From contig JAEUTA010000006.1 of NCBI GenBank assembly GCA_016788205.1, positions 1 through 64,000 on the forward strand: DNA of 64,000 nt, written 5' to 3'. Position 1 is the first letter of the stretch. Every line of letters starts with the position of its first letter. This document shows, piece after piece, positions 15,281 through 23,972 of the stretch. The translations under genes and the position numbers were made by a program. The notes beneath the pieces are model-generated. The model saw only the letters and a program-made list of their open reading frames with translations. It was not told the DNA's origin and made no database searches. Source of the DNA: Flavobacteriales bacterium. Lineage in GTDB: Bacteria > Bacteroidota > Bacteroidia > Flavobacteriales_F > PHOS-HE28.

Positions 15281-16405
15281 GTGGCCGCATTCGAACTCAT
15301 CACTACCCCCCAAGCCCTGAGCGCTTGCGTGGAACGCCTGGCGAACGAACAGGTGATCGCCTTGGACACCGAGGCCTCCAGCTTCCATCGTTACAAGGAG
15401 AGCGTTTGCCTGATCCAACTGAGCACGCGCAGCAACACCTTCCTCATCGACCCGTTGGCCGTGCCAGACCTTGCTCCCTTGGGCCGGTTGCTGGCGCGGA
15501 CCGACATGGAAGTGGTGATCCACGATGCGGACTACGACCTGCGGATCCTTGCGCGGCACCACCACATCCGCGTGGAGAACGTGTTCGACACCTTGGTAGC
15601 CGCCGAACTCTTGAACGAGGCCGAGATCGGTCTTGCCGCACTGTTGGGCAAGTACCAAGGTGTGCAGGTGGACAAGAAATTCCAGAAGGCGGATTGGAGC
15701 AAACGCCCCCTACCGCAGGCCATGCTGGACTACGCCGCGGGCGATACCTCGCACCTGATCGCCTTGCGCGACATCCTGGAAGGGAAGTTGAAGGAAAAAG
15801 GGCGCTGGACCTGGGCGGAAGAAGAATTCGCCTTGCTCACCGATGCCCCTTTCAACGCACCGGTGAACGAAGAGCCCCTGTTCCTGCGGTTGAAAGGCGC
15901 CAAGATGCTGAAGCCCCACCAGCTTGCCATCTTGCGCGAGATACACGGCTGGCGCGAAGGGGTGGCTGAGCAGCAGGACCGGGCCTCGTTCATGATCCTG
16001 GGCAACGACATCCTGCTTTCGCTGGCCACGGACCCACCCGCTACGGTGAAGGACATCGCCGAGCGGAAAGGCGTGAACGAACGGGTGATCGAGAAACACG
16101 GTCGCCGGATCCTCGCCGCCGTGAAGAAAGGCCAGGAACTGCCGAAAGAACAATGGCCCCGACTGGAACGTCCGAAACGTTGGGACCGCGACAACGACTA
16201 CGAGGAGCGGCTGAAGCGCTTGAAGCGCACGCGCGATGTGTTGATGAACGAGTTCGACCTACGACCGGGCATCGTGGCAGCGAACCAGTTGCTCATGGAC
16301 ATCGCCCGCACGCTGCCCGGCGACCTCGAAGCGTTGAAGGCTCTGCCCGGAATGCGCAGGTATCAAGCGGAGCACTTCGGCGCGGCGCTGTTGAAGGCCC
16401 TGTGA
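15281..16405 (+). CDS. rnd: ribonuclease D
   Basis: 374 residues from a GTG start. The DEDDy 3'-5' exonuclease domain covers about residues 1-170, with Asp29 and Glu31 in VIALDTEASSF, Asp in VIHDADYDLRIL and the Tyr/Asp motif in DYAAGDTSHLI. An HRDC nucleic-acid-binding domain follows at about 210-290 (LKPHQLAILREIHGWREGVAEQ), with a basic C-terminal extension. It trims the 3' ends of tRNA precursors and other structured RNAs. It converges on fumC, with only 30 bases between the two stops. Confidence 0.93.
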   Translation: MAAFELITTPQALSACVERLANEQVIALDTEASSFHRYKESVCLIQLSTRSNTFLIDPLAVPDLAPLGRLLARTDMEVVIHDADYDLRILARHHHIRVENVFDTLVAAELLNEAEIGLAALLGKYQGVQVDKKFQKADWSKRPLPQAMLDYAAGDTSHLIALRDILEGKLKEKGRWTWAEEEFALLTDAPFNAPVNEEPLFLRLKGAKMLKPHQLAILREIHGWREGVAEQQDRASFMILGNDILLSLATDPPATVKDIAERKGVNERVIEKHGRRILAAVKKGQELPKEQWPRLERPKRWDRDNDYEERLKRLKRTRDVLMNEFDLRPGIVAANQLLMDIARTLPGDLEALKALPGMRRYQAEHFGAALLKAL

Positions 16406-16435
16406 GAGCCTGCTGCCCAGCGGCATGGACCTGGC

Positions 16436-17830
16436 TCAGCCCTCGCTGCACATCTTGCCCGGGTCCACCCACACATCGAAATCAGCTGCGCTGACATAGC
16501 CGAGAGCAAGTGCCGCTTCCTTCAGTGTCGTGCCCTCCTTGTGGGCCTTCTTGGCGATCTCCGCGCTCTTGTAATAGCCGATGTGCGGGTTGAGGCTGGT
16601 CACCAGCATCAGCGAGTTCTCGAGGTGACGTTGGATCACGGTCCTGTTCGGCTCTATGCCTTCTGCACATTTCTCCGTGAAGCTTACACAAGCATCTCCC
16701 AAGAGACGGCCGCTGAGCAACACGTTCGCAGCGATCAAGGGCTTGAAGACGTTCAGCTCGAAATGGCCTTGCATGCCACCAACGGTCACGGCCACATCGT
16801 TGCCGATCACCTGCGCGCAGACCATGGTCAATGCCTCCGGTTGGGTGGGGTTCACCTTACCGGGCATGATGGATGAACCGGGCTCGTTGTCCGGGATCAC
16901 CAGTTCGCCGATGCCGCTACGTGGGCCGCTGCTGAGGATACGGATGTCGTTCGCGATCTTCATCAACGATACCGCCAGACGTTTCTGCGCGCCGCTTAGT
17001 TCCACCATGGCATCGTGCGCGGCGAGTGATTCGAACTTGTTGGGTGCGGTCACGAACGGCAGGCCGGTGAGCTCGGCGATCTTCTTCGCCACGAGCACGC
17101 TGTAGCCTTTCGGCGCATTGAGGCCCGTGCCGACCGCTGTTCCACCAAGGGCCAGTTCGCGCACCATGCCCAACGCGTTGTCCACAGCGCGCAGGCCGTT
17201 GTCCAATTGCTGCACGTACCCGCTGAACTCCTGGCCCAGCGTGAGCGGTGTGGCATCCATGAAGTGCGTGCGGCCGGTCTTCACGATGCTCGCGAACGCC
17301 TTCGCTTTCTTGTCAAGCGTATCACGCAGCTTCTTCACGCCCGGGATGGTCACTTCCACCGCCTGCTTGTAGGCCGCGATGTGCATGGCCGTCGGGTACG
17401 TGTCGTTGCTGCTCTGGCTCTTGTTGACGTCGTCGTTCGGGTTGAGGACCTTCTGCTCGTCGGTGAGCTGGCCGCCGTTGATCACGTGTGCGCGGTAGGC
17501 GATCACCTCATTGAGGTTCATGTTGCTCTGCGTGCCACTGCCGGTCTGCCAGATCACCAACGGGAACTGCTCATCCAACTTGCCTTCGAGGATCTCGTCG
17601 CACACCTTGCCGATGAGGTCGCTCTTCTCCTTCGGCAGTTTGCCAAGCTCCACGTTCGTCAACGCCGCCGCCTTCTTCAGGTAGGCGAACGCGCGGATGA
17701 TCTCGATCGGCATGCTTGCCGGCCGCCCGATCTTGAAGTTGTTGCGGCTGCGCTCGGTCTGTGCGCCCCAGTACTTGTCGGCGGGCACCTTCACCTCGCC
17801 CATGGTGTCTTTCTCGATGCGGAATTCCAT
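16436..17830 (-). CDS. fumC: class II fumarate hydratase
   Basis: 464 residues from the ATG giving [16 protein letters not shown], matching the usual 460-467. It interconverts fumarate and malate in the TCA cycle without an iron-sulfur cluster. The superfamily signature [13 protein letters not shown] is near residue 317 and contains the catalytic serine loop; [27 protein letters not shown] and [16 protein letters not shown] supply the other active-site boxes. A GTG nine codons upstream also fits but adds residues outside the family. Confidence 0.97.
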   Translation of the reverse strand: MEFRIEKDTMGEVKVPADKYWGAQTERSRNNFKIGRPASMPIEIIRAFAYLKKAAALTNVELGKLPKEKSDLIGKVCDEILEGKLDEQFPLVIWQTGSGTQSNMNLNEVIAYRAHVINGGQLTDEQKVLNPNDDVNKSQSSNDTYPTAMHIAAYKQAVEVTIPGVKKLRDTLDKKAKAFASIVKTGRTHFMDATPLTLGQEFSGYVQQLDNGLRAVDNALGMVRELALGGTAVGTGLNAPKGYSVLVAKKIAELTGLPFVTAPNKFESLAAHDAMVELSGAQKRLAVSLMKIANDIRILSSGPRSGIGELVIPDNEPGSSIMPGKVNPTQPEALTMVCAQVIGNDVAVTVGGMQGHFELNVFKPLIAANVLLSGRLLGDACVSFTEKCAEGIEPNRTVIQRHLENSLMLVTSLNPHIGYYKSAEIAKKAHKEGTTLKEAALALGYVSAADFDVWVDPGKMCSEG

Positions 17831-17874
17831 TGCGTGTTCGTTTCTGTTGTGTGTCACCCAACGCCAAAGGTTCC

Positions 17875-17894
17875 GGGCGACACATGTGTCGCCC
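17875..17894. repeat. perfect 20-bp palindrome between prfB and fumC
   Basis: GGGCGACACATGTGTCGCCC is a perfect palindrome ending one base before the prfB stop codon. It could terminate prfB on the minus strand but has no T tract. Read from the other strand it begins GTAGGGGCGAC, resembling the hairpin at 22968-22990, so it may belong to a dispersed palindromic repeat family. Confidence 0.6.
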
Positions 17895-18992
17895 CTACAC
17901 CTTCTGGCTCTGCCCCTGTTGCATCAGGTAGGCCTTCAGGAAATCATCGATGTATCCGTCCAGCACATCGTCCACGCTGCTGGTCTCGTGTTCGGTGCGC
18001 ACGTCCTTCACCAATTTGTACGGCTGCAGCACATAGTTGCGGATCTGGCTGCCCCACTCGATCTTTTTCTTGCCGGCCTCGATTTCGCTGCGTTTGCTAC
18101 GGCGCTTTTCCAGTTCGGCTTCGTAGAGCTGGCTCTTCAGCAACTGCAGGGCCTTGGTCTTGTTGTCCAGCTGGCTGCGTGTTTCCGTGTTCTCGATGAT
18201 GATGCCCGTGGGCGCGTGGCGCAGGCGCACACCGGTCTCCACCTTGTTCACGTTCTGGCCACCGGCACCACCGCTGCGGAAGGTATCCCAGGTGATGTCG
18301 GCCGGGTTGATGTCGATCTCGATGCTCTCGTCCACGAGCGGGAACACGTACACGCTCACGAAGCTCGTGTGGCGGCGCGCGTTGCTGTCGAACGGGCTGA
18401 TGCGCACCAAGCGATGCACGCCGTTCTCGCCCTTCAACATGCCGAAGGCGAACTCACCGTCCACTTCCATGGTGGCCTGTTTGATCCCGGCACCTTCACC
18501 GTCTTGGTAGTCGAGCGTGCGGGTCTCGTAGCCGTTCTTCTTGGCCCACATCTGGTACATGCGCAGCAGCATGCCGGCCCAGTCGCAGCTCTCGGTGCCA
18601 CCTGCCCCGGCCGTGATCTGGATCACGGCGCTGAGCGGATCCTCCTCGTTGCTGAGCATGTTCTTGAACTCGAGCTCTTCCAAGGCATCCGAAGCCTTCT
18701 TGAATTGGGCCTCCACCTCCTCTTCGCTCACCTCCTTGGCCTTCCAGAATTCGAACATCACGCCCAGATCGTCCATCTCACGGGCCACGTTCTCGAAGTA
18801 GCCGACCCAACGCTTCAGCTCACGGATGCGGTGCATCACCTGCTGGGCCTTCTTCTGGTCGTTCCAGAAATCGGGGTCCAGCGTGTACTTCTCTTCCTCC
18901 AGGATCCGCCCCCGCTTCTCCTCGATGTCCAGGTAGCCTTTGAGGGCCTCCAGGCGCTCGTTGAGTGCGTCGATCTTGTCGATGGTGATCAT
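17895..18992 (-). CDS. prfB: peptide chain release factor 2
   Basis: 365 residues from the ATG giving [21 protein letters not shown]. It recognises UGA/UAA stop codons and triggers peptide release. The SPF anticodon-like tripeptide is in [13 protein letters not shown] and the catalytic GGQ in [16 protein letters not shown]. The gene reads through KGYLDIEEK without a break: the programmed +1 frameshift site (CUU UGA C) found at this point in many prfB genes is absent, so the usual autoregulation is missing. A TACTTTTG element is just upstream of the start. Confidence 0.95.
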   Translation of the reverse strand: MITIDKIDALNERLEALKGYLDIEEKRGRILEEEKYTLDPDFWNDQKKAQQVMHRIRELKRWVGYFENVAREMDDLGVMFEFWKAKEVSEEEVEAQFKKASDALEELEFKNMLSNEEDPLSAVIQITAGAGGTESCDWAGMLLRMYQMWAKKNGYETRTLDYQDGEGAGIKQATMEVDGEFAFGMLKGENGVHRLVRISPFDSNARRHTSFVSVYVFPLVDESIEIDINPADITWDTFRSGGAGGQNVNKVETGVRLRHAPTGIIIENTETRSQLDNKTKALQLLKSQLYEAELEKRRSKRSEIEAGKKKIEWGSQIRNYVLQPYKLVKDVRTEHETSSVDDVLDGYIDDFLKAYLMQQGQSQKV

Positions 18993-18999
18993 GGGGCCG

Positions 19000-19007
19000 C
19001 AAAAGTA
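19000..19007 (-). promoter_or_regulatory. -7 promoter element TACTTTTG for prfB
   Basis: A perfect TAnnTTTG match on the minus strand, only 7 bases before the prfB ATG; this implies a nearly leaderless transcript and supports the chosen start. Confidence 0.5.
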
Positions 19008-19029
19008 GGTGTCGGGCGGGAAGAGGATG

Positions 19030-19120
19030 CACCGCAAAGACGCTACGGACGCAAAGGCCACGCAACGAAAGCCAGAAATAGCGTGGCGAAACCCGTTGCG
19101 TCCGTTGCGCCGCTGCGGTG
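19030..19120. repeat. nested inverted-repeat element between prfB and recX
   Basis: The left arm from 19030 (CACCGCAAAGACGCTACGGA) and the reverse complement of the right arm (CACCGCAGCGGCGCAACGGA, ending 19120) match closely. An inner pair GCCACGC (19057-19063) / GCGTGGC (19081-19087) continues the stem, so the whole 91 bases can fold into one hairpin. It has no coding capacity. It resembles the inverted-repeat element at 62327-62459. Confidence 0.6.
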
Positions 19121-19126
19121 AACGAA

Positions 19127-19570
19127 TTAGAGGCCGCGAATTGCCACCTCGACCTCGGCACTGGAGAAGCCCTTTCGCAGGAAGAACGCCATCACCTTAT
19201 GCCGCTTCAGGAAGTTGTTCGGCTCCTTCTCTTTTTCCCACCGCTTCGCCACCAGTTTCTTCAACTGGCCTTCCTGCTCTTCCTTGTCGATCGCTTTCAG
19301 CGCTGCGCGGATGCATGGCTCGCTCACCTGTTTCTGCTTCAGCGCGGCCTCGATCTTCCGCAGCCCCCAGCCCTTCTGCCGCGACTTGCTCACCGCGTAG
19401 TGCTCCGCGAAACGGGCCTCGTTGAGGAACCCTTCGCCGATGAGCTGGCTGATGATGGGCTCGATCTCCTTGGTGGGAACCTCCCAAGCGTAGAGCTTAT
19501 CGCGCACCTCCTGCTGGCAGCGCTCTTGGCGGGCGCAGTAGTTGCGGGCTTTGGGGAGGGCTCCTATCAC
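19127..19570 (-). CDS. recX: regulatory protein RecX
   Basis: 147 residues from a GTG, the first possible start after an in-frame stop at 19580-19582. It is built from repeated three-helix units typical of RecX ([80 protein letters not shown]). RecX binds RecA filaments and limits recombinase activity. recA is not in the window. The nested palindrome lies directly after its stop. Confidence 0.88.
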   Translation of the reverse strand: MIGALPKARNYCARQERCQQEVRDKLYAWEVPTKEIEPIISQLIGEGFLNEARFAEHYAVSKSRQKGWGLRKIEAALKQKQVSEPCIRAALKAIDKEEQEGQLKKLVAKRWEKEKEPNNFLKRHKVMAFFLRKGFSSAEVEVAIRGL

Positions 19571-19623
19571 CGCACCGATCTAAATGTACGTACGCTGAAG
19601 GCCTGGTAATTCTCAGTCTCCTT

Positions 19624-21261
19624 TCAGCGACATACAACGAAGCGAGAGGCCACGGCCTTGCCTTCCAGTTCAGCAGTGATCAAATAGATACCGTCGGATA
19701 GCGCATCGACATCAAGCGCGGTGGATACCGCGAGCTGATATACAATACGGCCATTTGCATCCATGATGCGAATATTCCGAGGGGACAACCCATTGAAAGT
19801 CAATTTGCCATTCACAAGTTGAAGACCAAGTCGTGCTTCACCATTCGACTCAACGCTGTTCGCCGTGTTCGCAGAATTGAACACCCCTGTAAAGAGTTGT
19901 CCGCCGTTCTCACATTCAAGATCGAATTCACCGAGCGATACGTTTTGCGAGAACCAACCGCAAACCGCAACGCGACCCTCTGGATCGACAGCGACATCTT
20001 CGACATTCGGCCAATTGACCGAAGTACCTGTGACGAAATCGACCCACTCGATCGAGCCATTCTGGTCCATCTCGACCAAGTAGTCACTGTACTCCCATGG
20101 TACATAGACCCCATTGATCTGATGTCCCAGTCCGGTGATGTTCTGAACGTTCACTCTTCCCGACATGAAAAGCCGGCCTTGAGCGTTCAAAGTCAGATTG
20201 GCGATCTGAAGATTTCCTCCGTCCGATTCAGAGATGTTACGCATCCATACCAGATCTCCGCTTTCGTCAAGCTTCAATATGCAGCCCCCTGAATCAAGTT
20301 GATGACCGTCGAACATCGGGGTCGGGTATCCTGATAAGTAGCTAGCGCCACCTGCAACGTACATGGCCCCGCTATCATCGATGACCACATCGGTCATCCC
20401 CACCCAACCAGTCGATTCCAAGGCCCAAAGGAAATGACCTTCACTGTCGTATTTCAGCAGATTTCCGCGTCCAGCCTGTATGATGTGCTCGTCCGGCCCG
20501 GGATCCGCGTCGAAGGCCTCCTCGGCTTTGGGCAAGATGTAAACCGCACCATCAGAACCTCGCGTGATGGCCGGAGCATCGTTGATGAAGTAATACGCAG
20601 AGGTGGGACACGACAAGGACCACCCAAGGATCTCGTTACCGTCAGGATCCAGACGTTTCCAGAACATCGGACTTCCTCCGATCAGATCCACGTAGCCCGA
20701 CGGATCAACGTAGAAGTTATGAACGGAGTCATTCGATGCAACCTCTTTGGCATAGATGAGTGTTCCGTCGGGGCCATACTTGCACAGGAACGAACCGTAC
20801 GAGCCACTATCGGCGACCTCGATACCGTCAAAAACTACACGCGCATTGCAGGAGAAGTCTCCAAATGCGTAGATATTCCCTACTTGATCGACCGAAACCC
20901 CGTGAACCTCATCGCCCACGGAAAATTCCGAGGCAAAGCCGGGGACCTCAACCCCGCCACCGGTCTTCGCCCATAAGAGTTCTCCAGCCGGGTTGAATTT
21001 CAGGATGACCGCGTCCCAATCCGTCATTCCAGAACTCCCGACCGAGAGGCCCCCTATGCCAACGGCTCCAACGAATGCCCCTCCAACAATCGTGTTCCCT
21101 TCCGCATCCATGGCTACCGCGCGCAGCCACGCAGCTCCGAGACTGTCCGCATCACTTTGCACTGCCCATGACCATTCGCCTGTTTGGGCCAGTGAAGGCA
21201 CCGATGCAAAGAGCAACGCTATCGCGATGCTACAGTTCAAGGAATACGAACGCTCAAGCAT
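19624..21261 (-). CDS. secreted beta-propeller-like protein with type IX sorting domain
   Basis: 545 residues. A signal peptide (LNCSIAIALLFASVPSLAQ) is followed by repeated strand units of about 50-60 residues such as LRAVAMDAEGNTIVGGAF, VHGVSVDQVGNIYAFGDF and VEDVAVDPEGRVAVCGWF, the pattern of SBBP/NHL-like beta-propellers. The C-terminal 75 residues (LQLVNGKLTFNGLSPRNIRI, IMDANGRIVYQL, LSDGIYLITAEL) look like a divergent type A sorting domain. Codon usage appears less GC-biased than neighbouring genes, which may mean more recent acquisition. Ligand or activity unknown. Confidence 0.8.
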   Translation of the reverse strand: MLERSYSLNCSIAIALLFASVPSLAQTGEWSWAVQSDADSLGAAWLRAVAMDAEGNTIVGGAFVGAVGIGGLSVGSSGMTDWDAVILKFNPAGELLWAKTGGGVEVPGFASEFSVGDEVHGVSVDQVGNIYAFGDFSCNARVVFDGIEVADSGSYGSFLCKYGPDGTLIYAKEVASNDSVHNFYVDPSGYVDLIGGSPMFWKRLDPDGNEILGWSLSCPTSAYYFINDAPAITRGSDGAVYILPKAEEAFDADPGPDEHIIQAGRGNLLKYDSEGHFLWALESTGWVGMTDVVIDDSGAMYVAGGASYLSGYPTPMFDGHQLDSGGCILKLDESGDLVWMRNISESDGGNLQIANLTLNAQGRLFMSGRVNVQNITGLGHQINGVYVPWEYSDYLVEMDQNGSIEWVDFVTGTSVNWPNVEDVAVDPEGRVAVCGWFSQNVSLGEFDLECENGGQLFTGVFNSANTANSVESNGEARLGLQLVNGKLTFNGLSPRNIRIMDANGRIVYQLAVSTALDVDALSDGIYLITAELEGKAVASRFVVCR

Positions 21262-21305
21262 GATGTTGTGAGGCGCATGATAGGCACGGCGTCACGCCAA
21301 TTTAG

Positions 21306-21322
21306 GGCTTCTTTATGAAGCC
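21306..21322 (-). terminator. possible terminator after the HU-rng operon
   Basis: GGCTTC and GAAGCC form a 6-bp stem around TTTAT, about 35 bases after the RNase G stop on the minus strand. The following T tract is weak, so this is a tentative call. Confidence 0.3.
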
Positions 21323-21354
21323 GAATCCCCCAAGGGGTCACCATACTTCGAAGC

Positions 21355-22905
21355 TTACAGCGGCACCTCGTTCCCCGCGCCATCCTGCACGGTGAAATCG
21401 AGGTATTGGTGCGAGCCTTCGCCCTTCACCTTCACCCATTTCTTCCAGCGCCACCACCACTTGTGCTGGATGCTGGGCAGGCCCTTGGTGAAGTAGGCCG
21501 CGAGGAAGGGATGAACGCTCAGCGTGAGGCCGGTCATCTGCTTTTCACCGAGGAGGTAATTCAGTGCGTTCTCGATCTCGTCCACGATGAGGACCGGAGC
21601 GCTTACCTCTCCTGTGCCGTTGCACGTGGGGCAGTTCTCGCTGGTATCGATCTCCGTTTCCGGGCGGACGCGTTGGCGTGTGAGCTCGATGACACCGAAG
21701 CGTGAGGGCGGCAGCACGTTGTGCTTCGCCTTGTCGTCCTCCATGGCATCTTTCAACGCCTTGTGCAGGATGCGACGGTTCTCCGGTTCGTAGAGATCGA
21801 TGAAGTCGATGCAGATGATGCCGCCCATGTCGCGCAAACGCAACAGACGTGCGATCTCGCGGGCGGCCTCCACGTTGATGTCCAACGCGTTCTTCTCCTG
21901 CTCCTGGTTGCCACCCTTGCGGCTGCCGCTGTTCACGTCGATGACGTGCATGGCCTCCGTTTTCTCGATGATGAGGTAGGCGCCGCTCTGCAGCATGACC
22001 TGCTTGCCGAAGGCCTGCTTGATCTGCTTGTTGACCCCGAAATTGTCGAAGATGTCCAGCTTACCCTTGTAATGCTTGACGATGTCCTTCTTCTCCGGGG
22101 CGGTCTTCTCCAGCGTCTGGTAGATCTCCTCAGCGAGGACTTCGTCATCCACATGGATGGCGCTGAAGTTCTTGTTGAGCACATCGCGCAGCACCGCGCT
22201 GGTGCGGTCGATCTCGCCCAGCACCTTCTTCGGCGCTTGTGCATTGCGCAGGTTGCGGAACATGGTGTCCCAGCGCTGCAGCAAGGTCTTCAGGTCGTTC
22301 TCCAGGTCCTCGGTGCGCTTGCCCTCGGCGTTGGTGCGGATGATGACACCGAAGCCTTTGGGCTTGATCGCCACCATCAGTTCTTTCAGCCGCTTGCGTT
22401 CGGTCTCGTCCGTGATGCGTGAGGAGATGCTGGTCTTGTTGATGAAGGGCACCAGTACCATGTACCGCCCAGCCAATGTGACCTCGGCGGTAAGACGTGG
22501 CCCTTTCGTGCTGATCGGCTCCTTCGCGATCTGCACCAGGATGCTCTGGCTGGCACTGAGCACATCGCCCAGCTTACCTTCCTTGGGGATGTCGGCGTCG
22601 AGCTTCCAGTCCTCCAGCAAGCTGGTGTTAACCGTACCACTTACGGCTCCCTTGGCGAACTTGTACGAGTTGCGGTATTGCGGCCCCAGGTCGAAGTAGT
22701 GCAGGAAGGCATCCTTCTCGTGCCCCACGTCCACGAAAGCGGCGTTGAGGCCAGGGGCCACCTTGCGCACTTTAGCGATGTAGACGTCACCAACGGCAAA
22801 ACCGCGCTCCGTCTTCTCGCGGTGCAGTTCAGCGAGCACCTTGTCCTTCATCAGGGCAAGCGCCACTTCACCTTCGCCGGAGCGGATGATGAGATCGATG
22901 TTCAC
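21355..22905 (-). CDS. rng: ribonuclease E/G family protein
   Basis: 516 residues, the RNase G size class. An S1-type RNA-binding domain is near residues 38-125 (GDVYIAKVRKVAPGLNAAFVDVG). A 5'-sensor/RNase H-like region follows, then the catalytic DNase I-like part with metal-binding aspartates in HVIDVNSGSRKGG and IICIDFIDLYEPENR, and the zinc-link CPTCNGTG. It cleaves single-stranded RNA and matures rRNA. It is the last gene of the HU-TPR-AURKAIP1/COX24-rng run, linking it to ribosome-related functions. Confidence 0.94.
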   Translation of the reverse strand: MNIDLIIRSGEGEVALALMKDKVLAELHREKTERGFAVGDVYIAKVRKVAPGLNAAFVDVGHEKDAFLHYFDLGPQYRNSYKFAKGAVSGTVNTSLLEDWKLDADIPKEGKLGDVLSASQSILVQIAKEPISTKGPRLTAEVTLAGRYMVLVPFINKTSISSRITDETERKRLKELMVAIKPKGFGVIIRTNAEGKRTEDLENDLKTLLQRWDTMFRNLRNAQAPKKVLGEIDRTSAVLRDVLNKNFSAIHVDDEVLAEEIYQTLEKTAPEKKDIVKHYKGKLDIFDNFGVNKQIKQAFGKQVMLQSGAYLIIEKTEAMHVIDVNSGSRKGGNQEQEKNALDINVEAAREIARLLRLRDMGGIICIDFIDLYEPENRRILHKALKDAMEDDKAKHNVLPPSRFGVIELTRQRVRPETEIDTSENCPTCNGTGEVSAPVLIVDEIENALNYLLGEKQMTGLTLSVHPFLAAYFTKGLPSIQHKWWWRWKKWVKVKGEGSHQYLDFTVQDGAGNEVPL

Positions 22906-22967
22906 GTAGGGAACTAGGGCTGTGTGGAAGCAAGGCCACCGAACAGTGACCCTGTGTGCGGCCGCGT

Positions 22968-22990
22968 GGGCCGGGGTGGATTCCCGGCCC
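22968..22990. repeat. hairpin repeat between rng and the AURKAIP1/COX24 gene
   Basis: GGGCCGGG (22968-22975) pairs with CCCGGCCC (22983-22990) around GTGGATT. On the minus strand it starts GTAGGGCCGGG, similar to the palindrome beside prfB. It lies inside an operon, so if it acted as a terminator it would separate rng from upstream genes. Confidence 0.5.
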
Positions 22991-23015
22991 TACGGCGCAG
23001 CACGTTCAAGAGAAC

Positions 23016-23111
23016 CTACCGGTTCTTCTTCTTGTGACGGTTCTTCCGCAGGCGCTTCTTGCGCTTGTGGGTGGCCATCTTGTGACGCTTCCTCTTCTTT
23101 CCGCAGGGCAT
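23016..23111 (-). CDS. AURKAIP1/COX24-domain small basic protein (probable ribosomal protein)
   Basis: A 31-residue gene on the minus strand: it begins MPCGKKRKRHKMATHKRKKR and ends RKNRHKKKNR. About two thirds of the residues are Lys, Arg or His. The sequence is the conserved Bacteroidota AURKAIP1/COX24-type protein, related to mitochondrial mS38 and to mycobacterial bS22 of the small ribosomal subunit. A good ribosome-binding site (AAAGGAG) lies 5 bases before the ATG, and the TPR gene stops 8 bases upstream, so it is part of the HU-TPR-rng operon. It is easily missed because of its length. Confidence 0.8.
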   Translation of the reverse strand: MPCGKKRKRHKMATHKRKKRLRKNRHKKKNR

Positions 23112-23119
23112 GTGCTCCT

Positions 23120-23605
23120 TTATTTAACGTTCTCCAATTCGTTCAGGAACCCGTCCACCCCGTTGAGGATGGCCGTATCCTGAGTCAGTGTTCTGTACCT
23201 CTTCAAACTCGCGATCGCCTGGGCATTGCTGTCCAGTGTCGCGTAGGTGCGCCCGAGATAGAACCAGGCATCGGGATAGTTCACCGAGTCCAGTTCCAAC
23301 ACCTTCTGGAAGCGGGACAAAGCCTTGTCGTACTGACCGCTTTGTACCGAGAAGAGGCCCAGCTGCCAATGTGCTTCCACATTGTTCGGGTCCTCTTCGA
23401 GGATCTCGCGCAGCATCATGATGCCGCGCATGGGATCCTGGCCTTGCACCAGAGCGATGGCCTCTTCGGTCTTCGCCTTGGCGGGGTCCATCGCGCGGAC
23501 CTCGGCCTCTTTCTTCCCGGAAGGTGTCCGGGGCGCCATCAACAAAAGAACGATCACCACCAACGCGCCCAAGAGGGCCAACAGCTGCGGCTTTTTCAAG
23601 CCCAT
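23120..23605 (-). CDS. membrane-anchored TPR protein
   Basis: 161 residues. One N-terminal membrane helix (LLALLGALVVIVLLLMA, residues 8-24) is followed by a short linker and about three tetratricopeptide repeats (EAIALVQGQDPMRGIMMLREILEEDPNN, VEAHWQLGLFSVQSGQYDKALSRFQKVLELD, DAWFYLGRTYATLDSNAQAIASLKRY). Its ATG overlaps the stop of the HU-like gene (TAATG), so translation is coupled. Likely a periplasm-facing scaffold; the partner is unknown. Confidence 0.85.
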   Translation of the reverse strand: MGLKKPQLLALLGALVVIVLLLMAPRTPSGKKEAEVRAMDPAKAKTEEAIALVQGQDPMRGIMMLREILEEDPNNVEAHWQLGLFSVQSGQYDKALSRFQKVLELDSVNYPDAWFYLGRTYATLDSNAQAIASLKRYRTLTQDTAILNGVDGFLNELENVK

Positions 23606-23904
23606 TACTGCTGCCCGCCGGAAGCGGGACGGTTCTTCACCTTATCGACGAACGTGTCGGCAGGCTTGAACGCCGGCACATCGTGCGCCGGAATGATGAT
23701 GGTGGTGTTGCGGGCCAGGATCCTTCCGGTCTTCTGTGCCCTGCGCTTCACCACGAAGCTCCCGAACCCACGGAGGTGGACGTTCTCGCCCTTCTCCAGG
23801 CTGGTTTTCACTTCTTCCATGAAAGCCTCCACCGTCGTCAATACCACCTGACGCTCAACGCCTGTACGCTTGGAGATGATGCTGACCAACTCTGCCTTCG
23901 TCAT
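23605..23904 (-). CDS. HU/IHF-family DNA-binding protein
   Basis: 99 residues from the ATG giving MTKAELVSIISKRTGVERQ; an in-frame extension to 23979 would cross the promoter element. The HU fold is complete: N-terminal helices, the GFGSFVVKRRAQKTGRI motif and the DNA-arm sequence ARNTTIIIPAHDVPAFKP. It is a nucleoid-associated protein that bends DNA. It heads the operon with the TPR, AURKAIP1/COX24 and rng genes and is divergent from mutY, with both promoters in about 40 bases. Confidence 0.93.
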   Translation of the reverse strand: MTKAELVSIISKRTGVERQVVLTTVEAFMEEVKTSLEKGENVHLRGFGSFVVKRRAQKTGRILARNTTIIIPAHDVPAFKPADTFVDKVKNRPASGGQQ

Positions 23905-23925
23905 ACCCTCTTCGGTTTGGGGCGG

Positions 23926-23933
23926 CAAAGATA
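23926..23933 (-). promoter_or_regulatory. -7 promoter element TATCTTTG for the HU-TPR-rng operon
   Basis: A perfect TAnnTTTG match on the minus strand, 22 bases upstream of the HU-like ATG. Confidence 0.55.
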
Positions 23934-23957
23934 GCCGTTGAAGTGGATCGCGCAACC

Positions 23958-23965
23958 CATCTTTG
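23958..23965 (+). promoter_or_regulatory. -7 promoter-like element CATCTTTG for mutY
   Basis: One mismatch from TAnnTTTG, 8 bases before the mutY ATG. Back to back with the HU promoter; it also argues against a mutY start at 23943. Confidence 0.4.
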
Positions 23966-23972
23966 TTCCTGT

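Noticed and set aside
18900..18992. Programmed +1 frameshift in prfB
   Set aside because: The N-terminus through KGYLDIEEK is in one continuous frame; no internal UGA.
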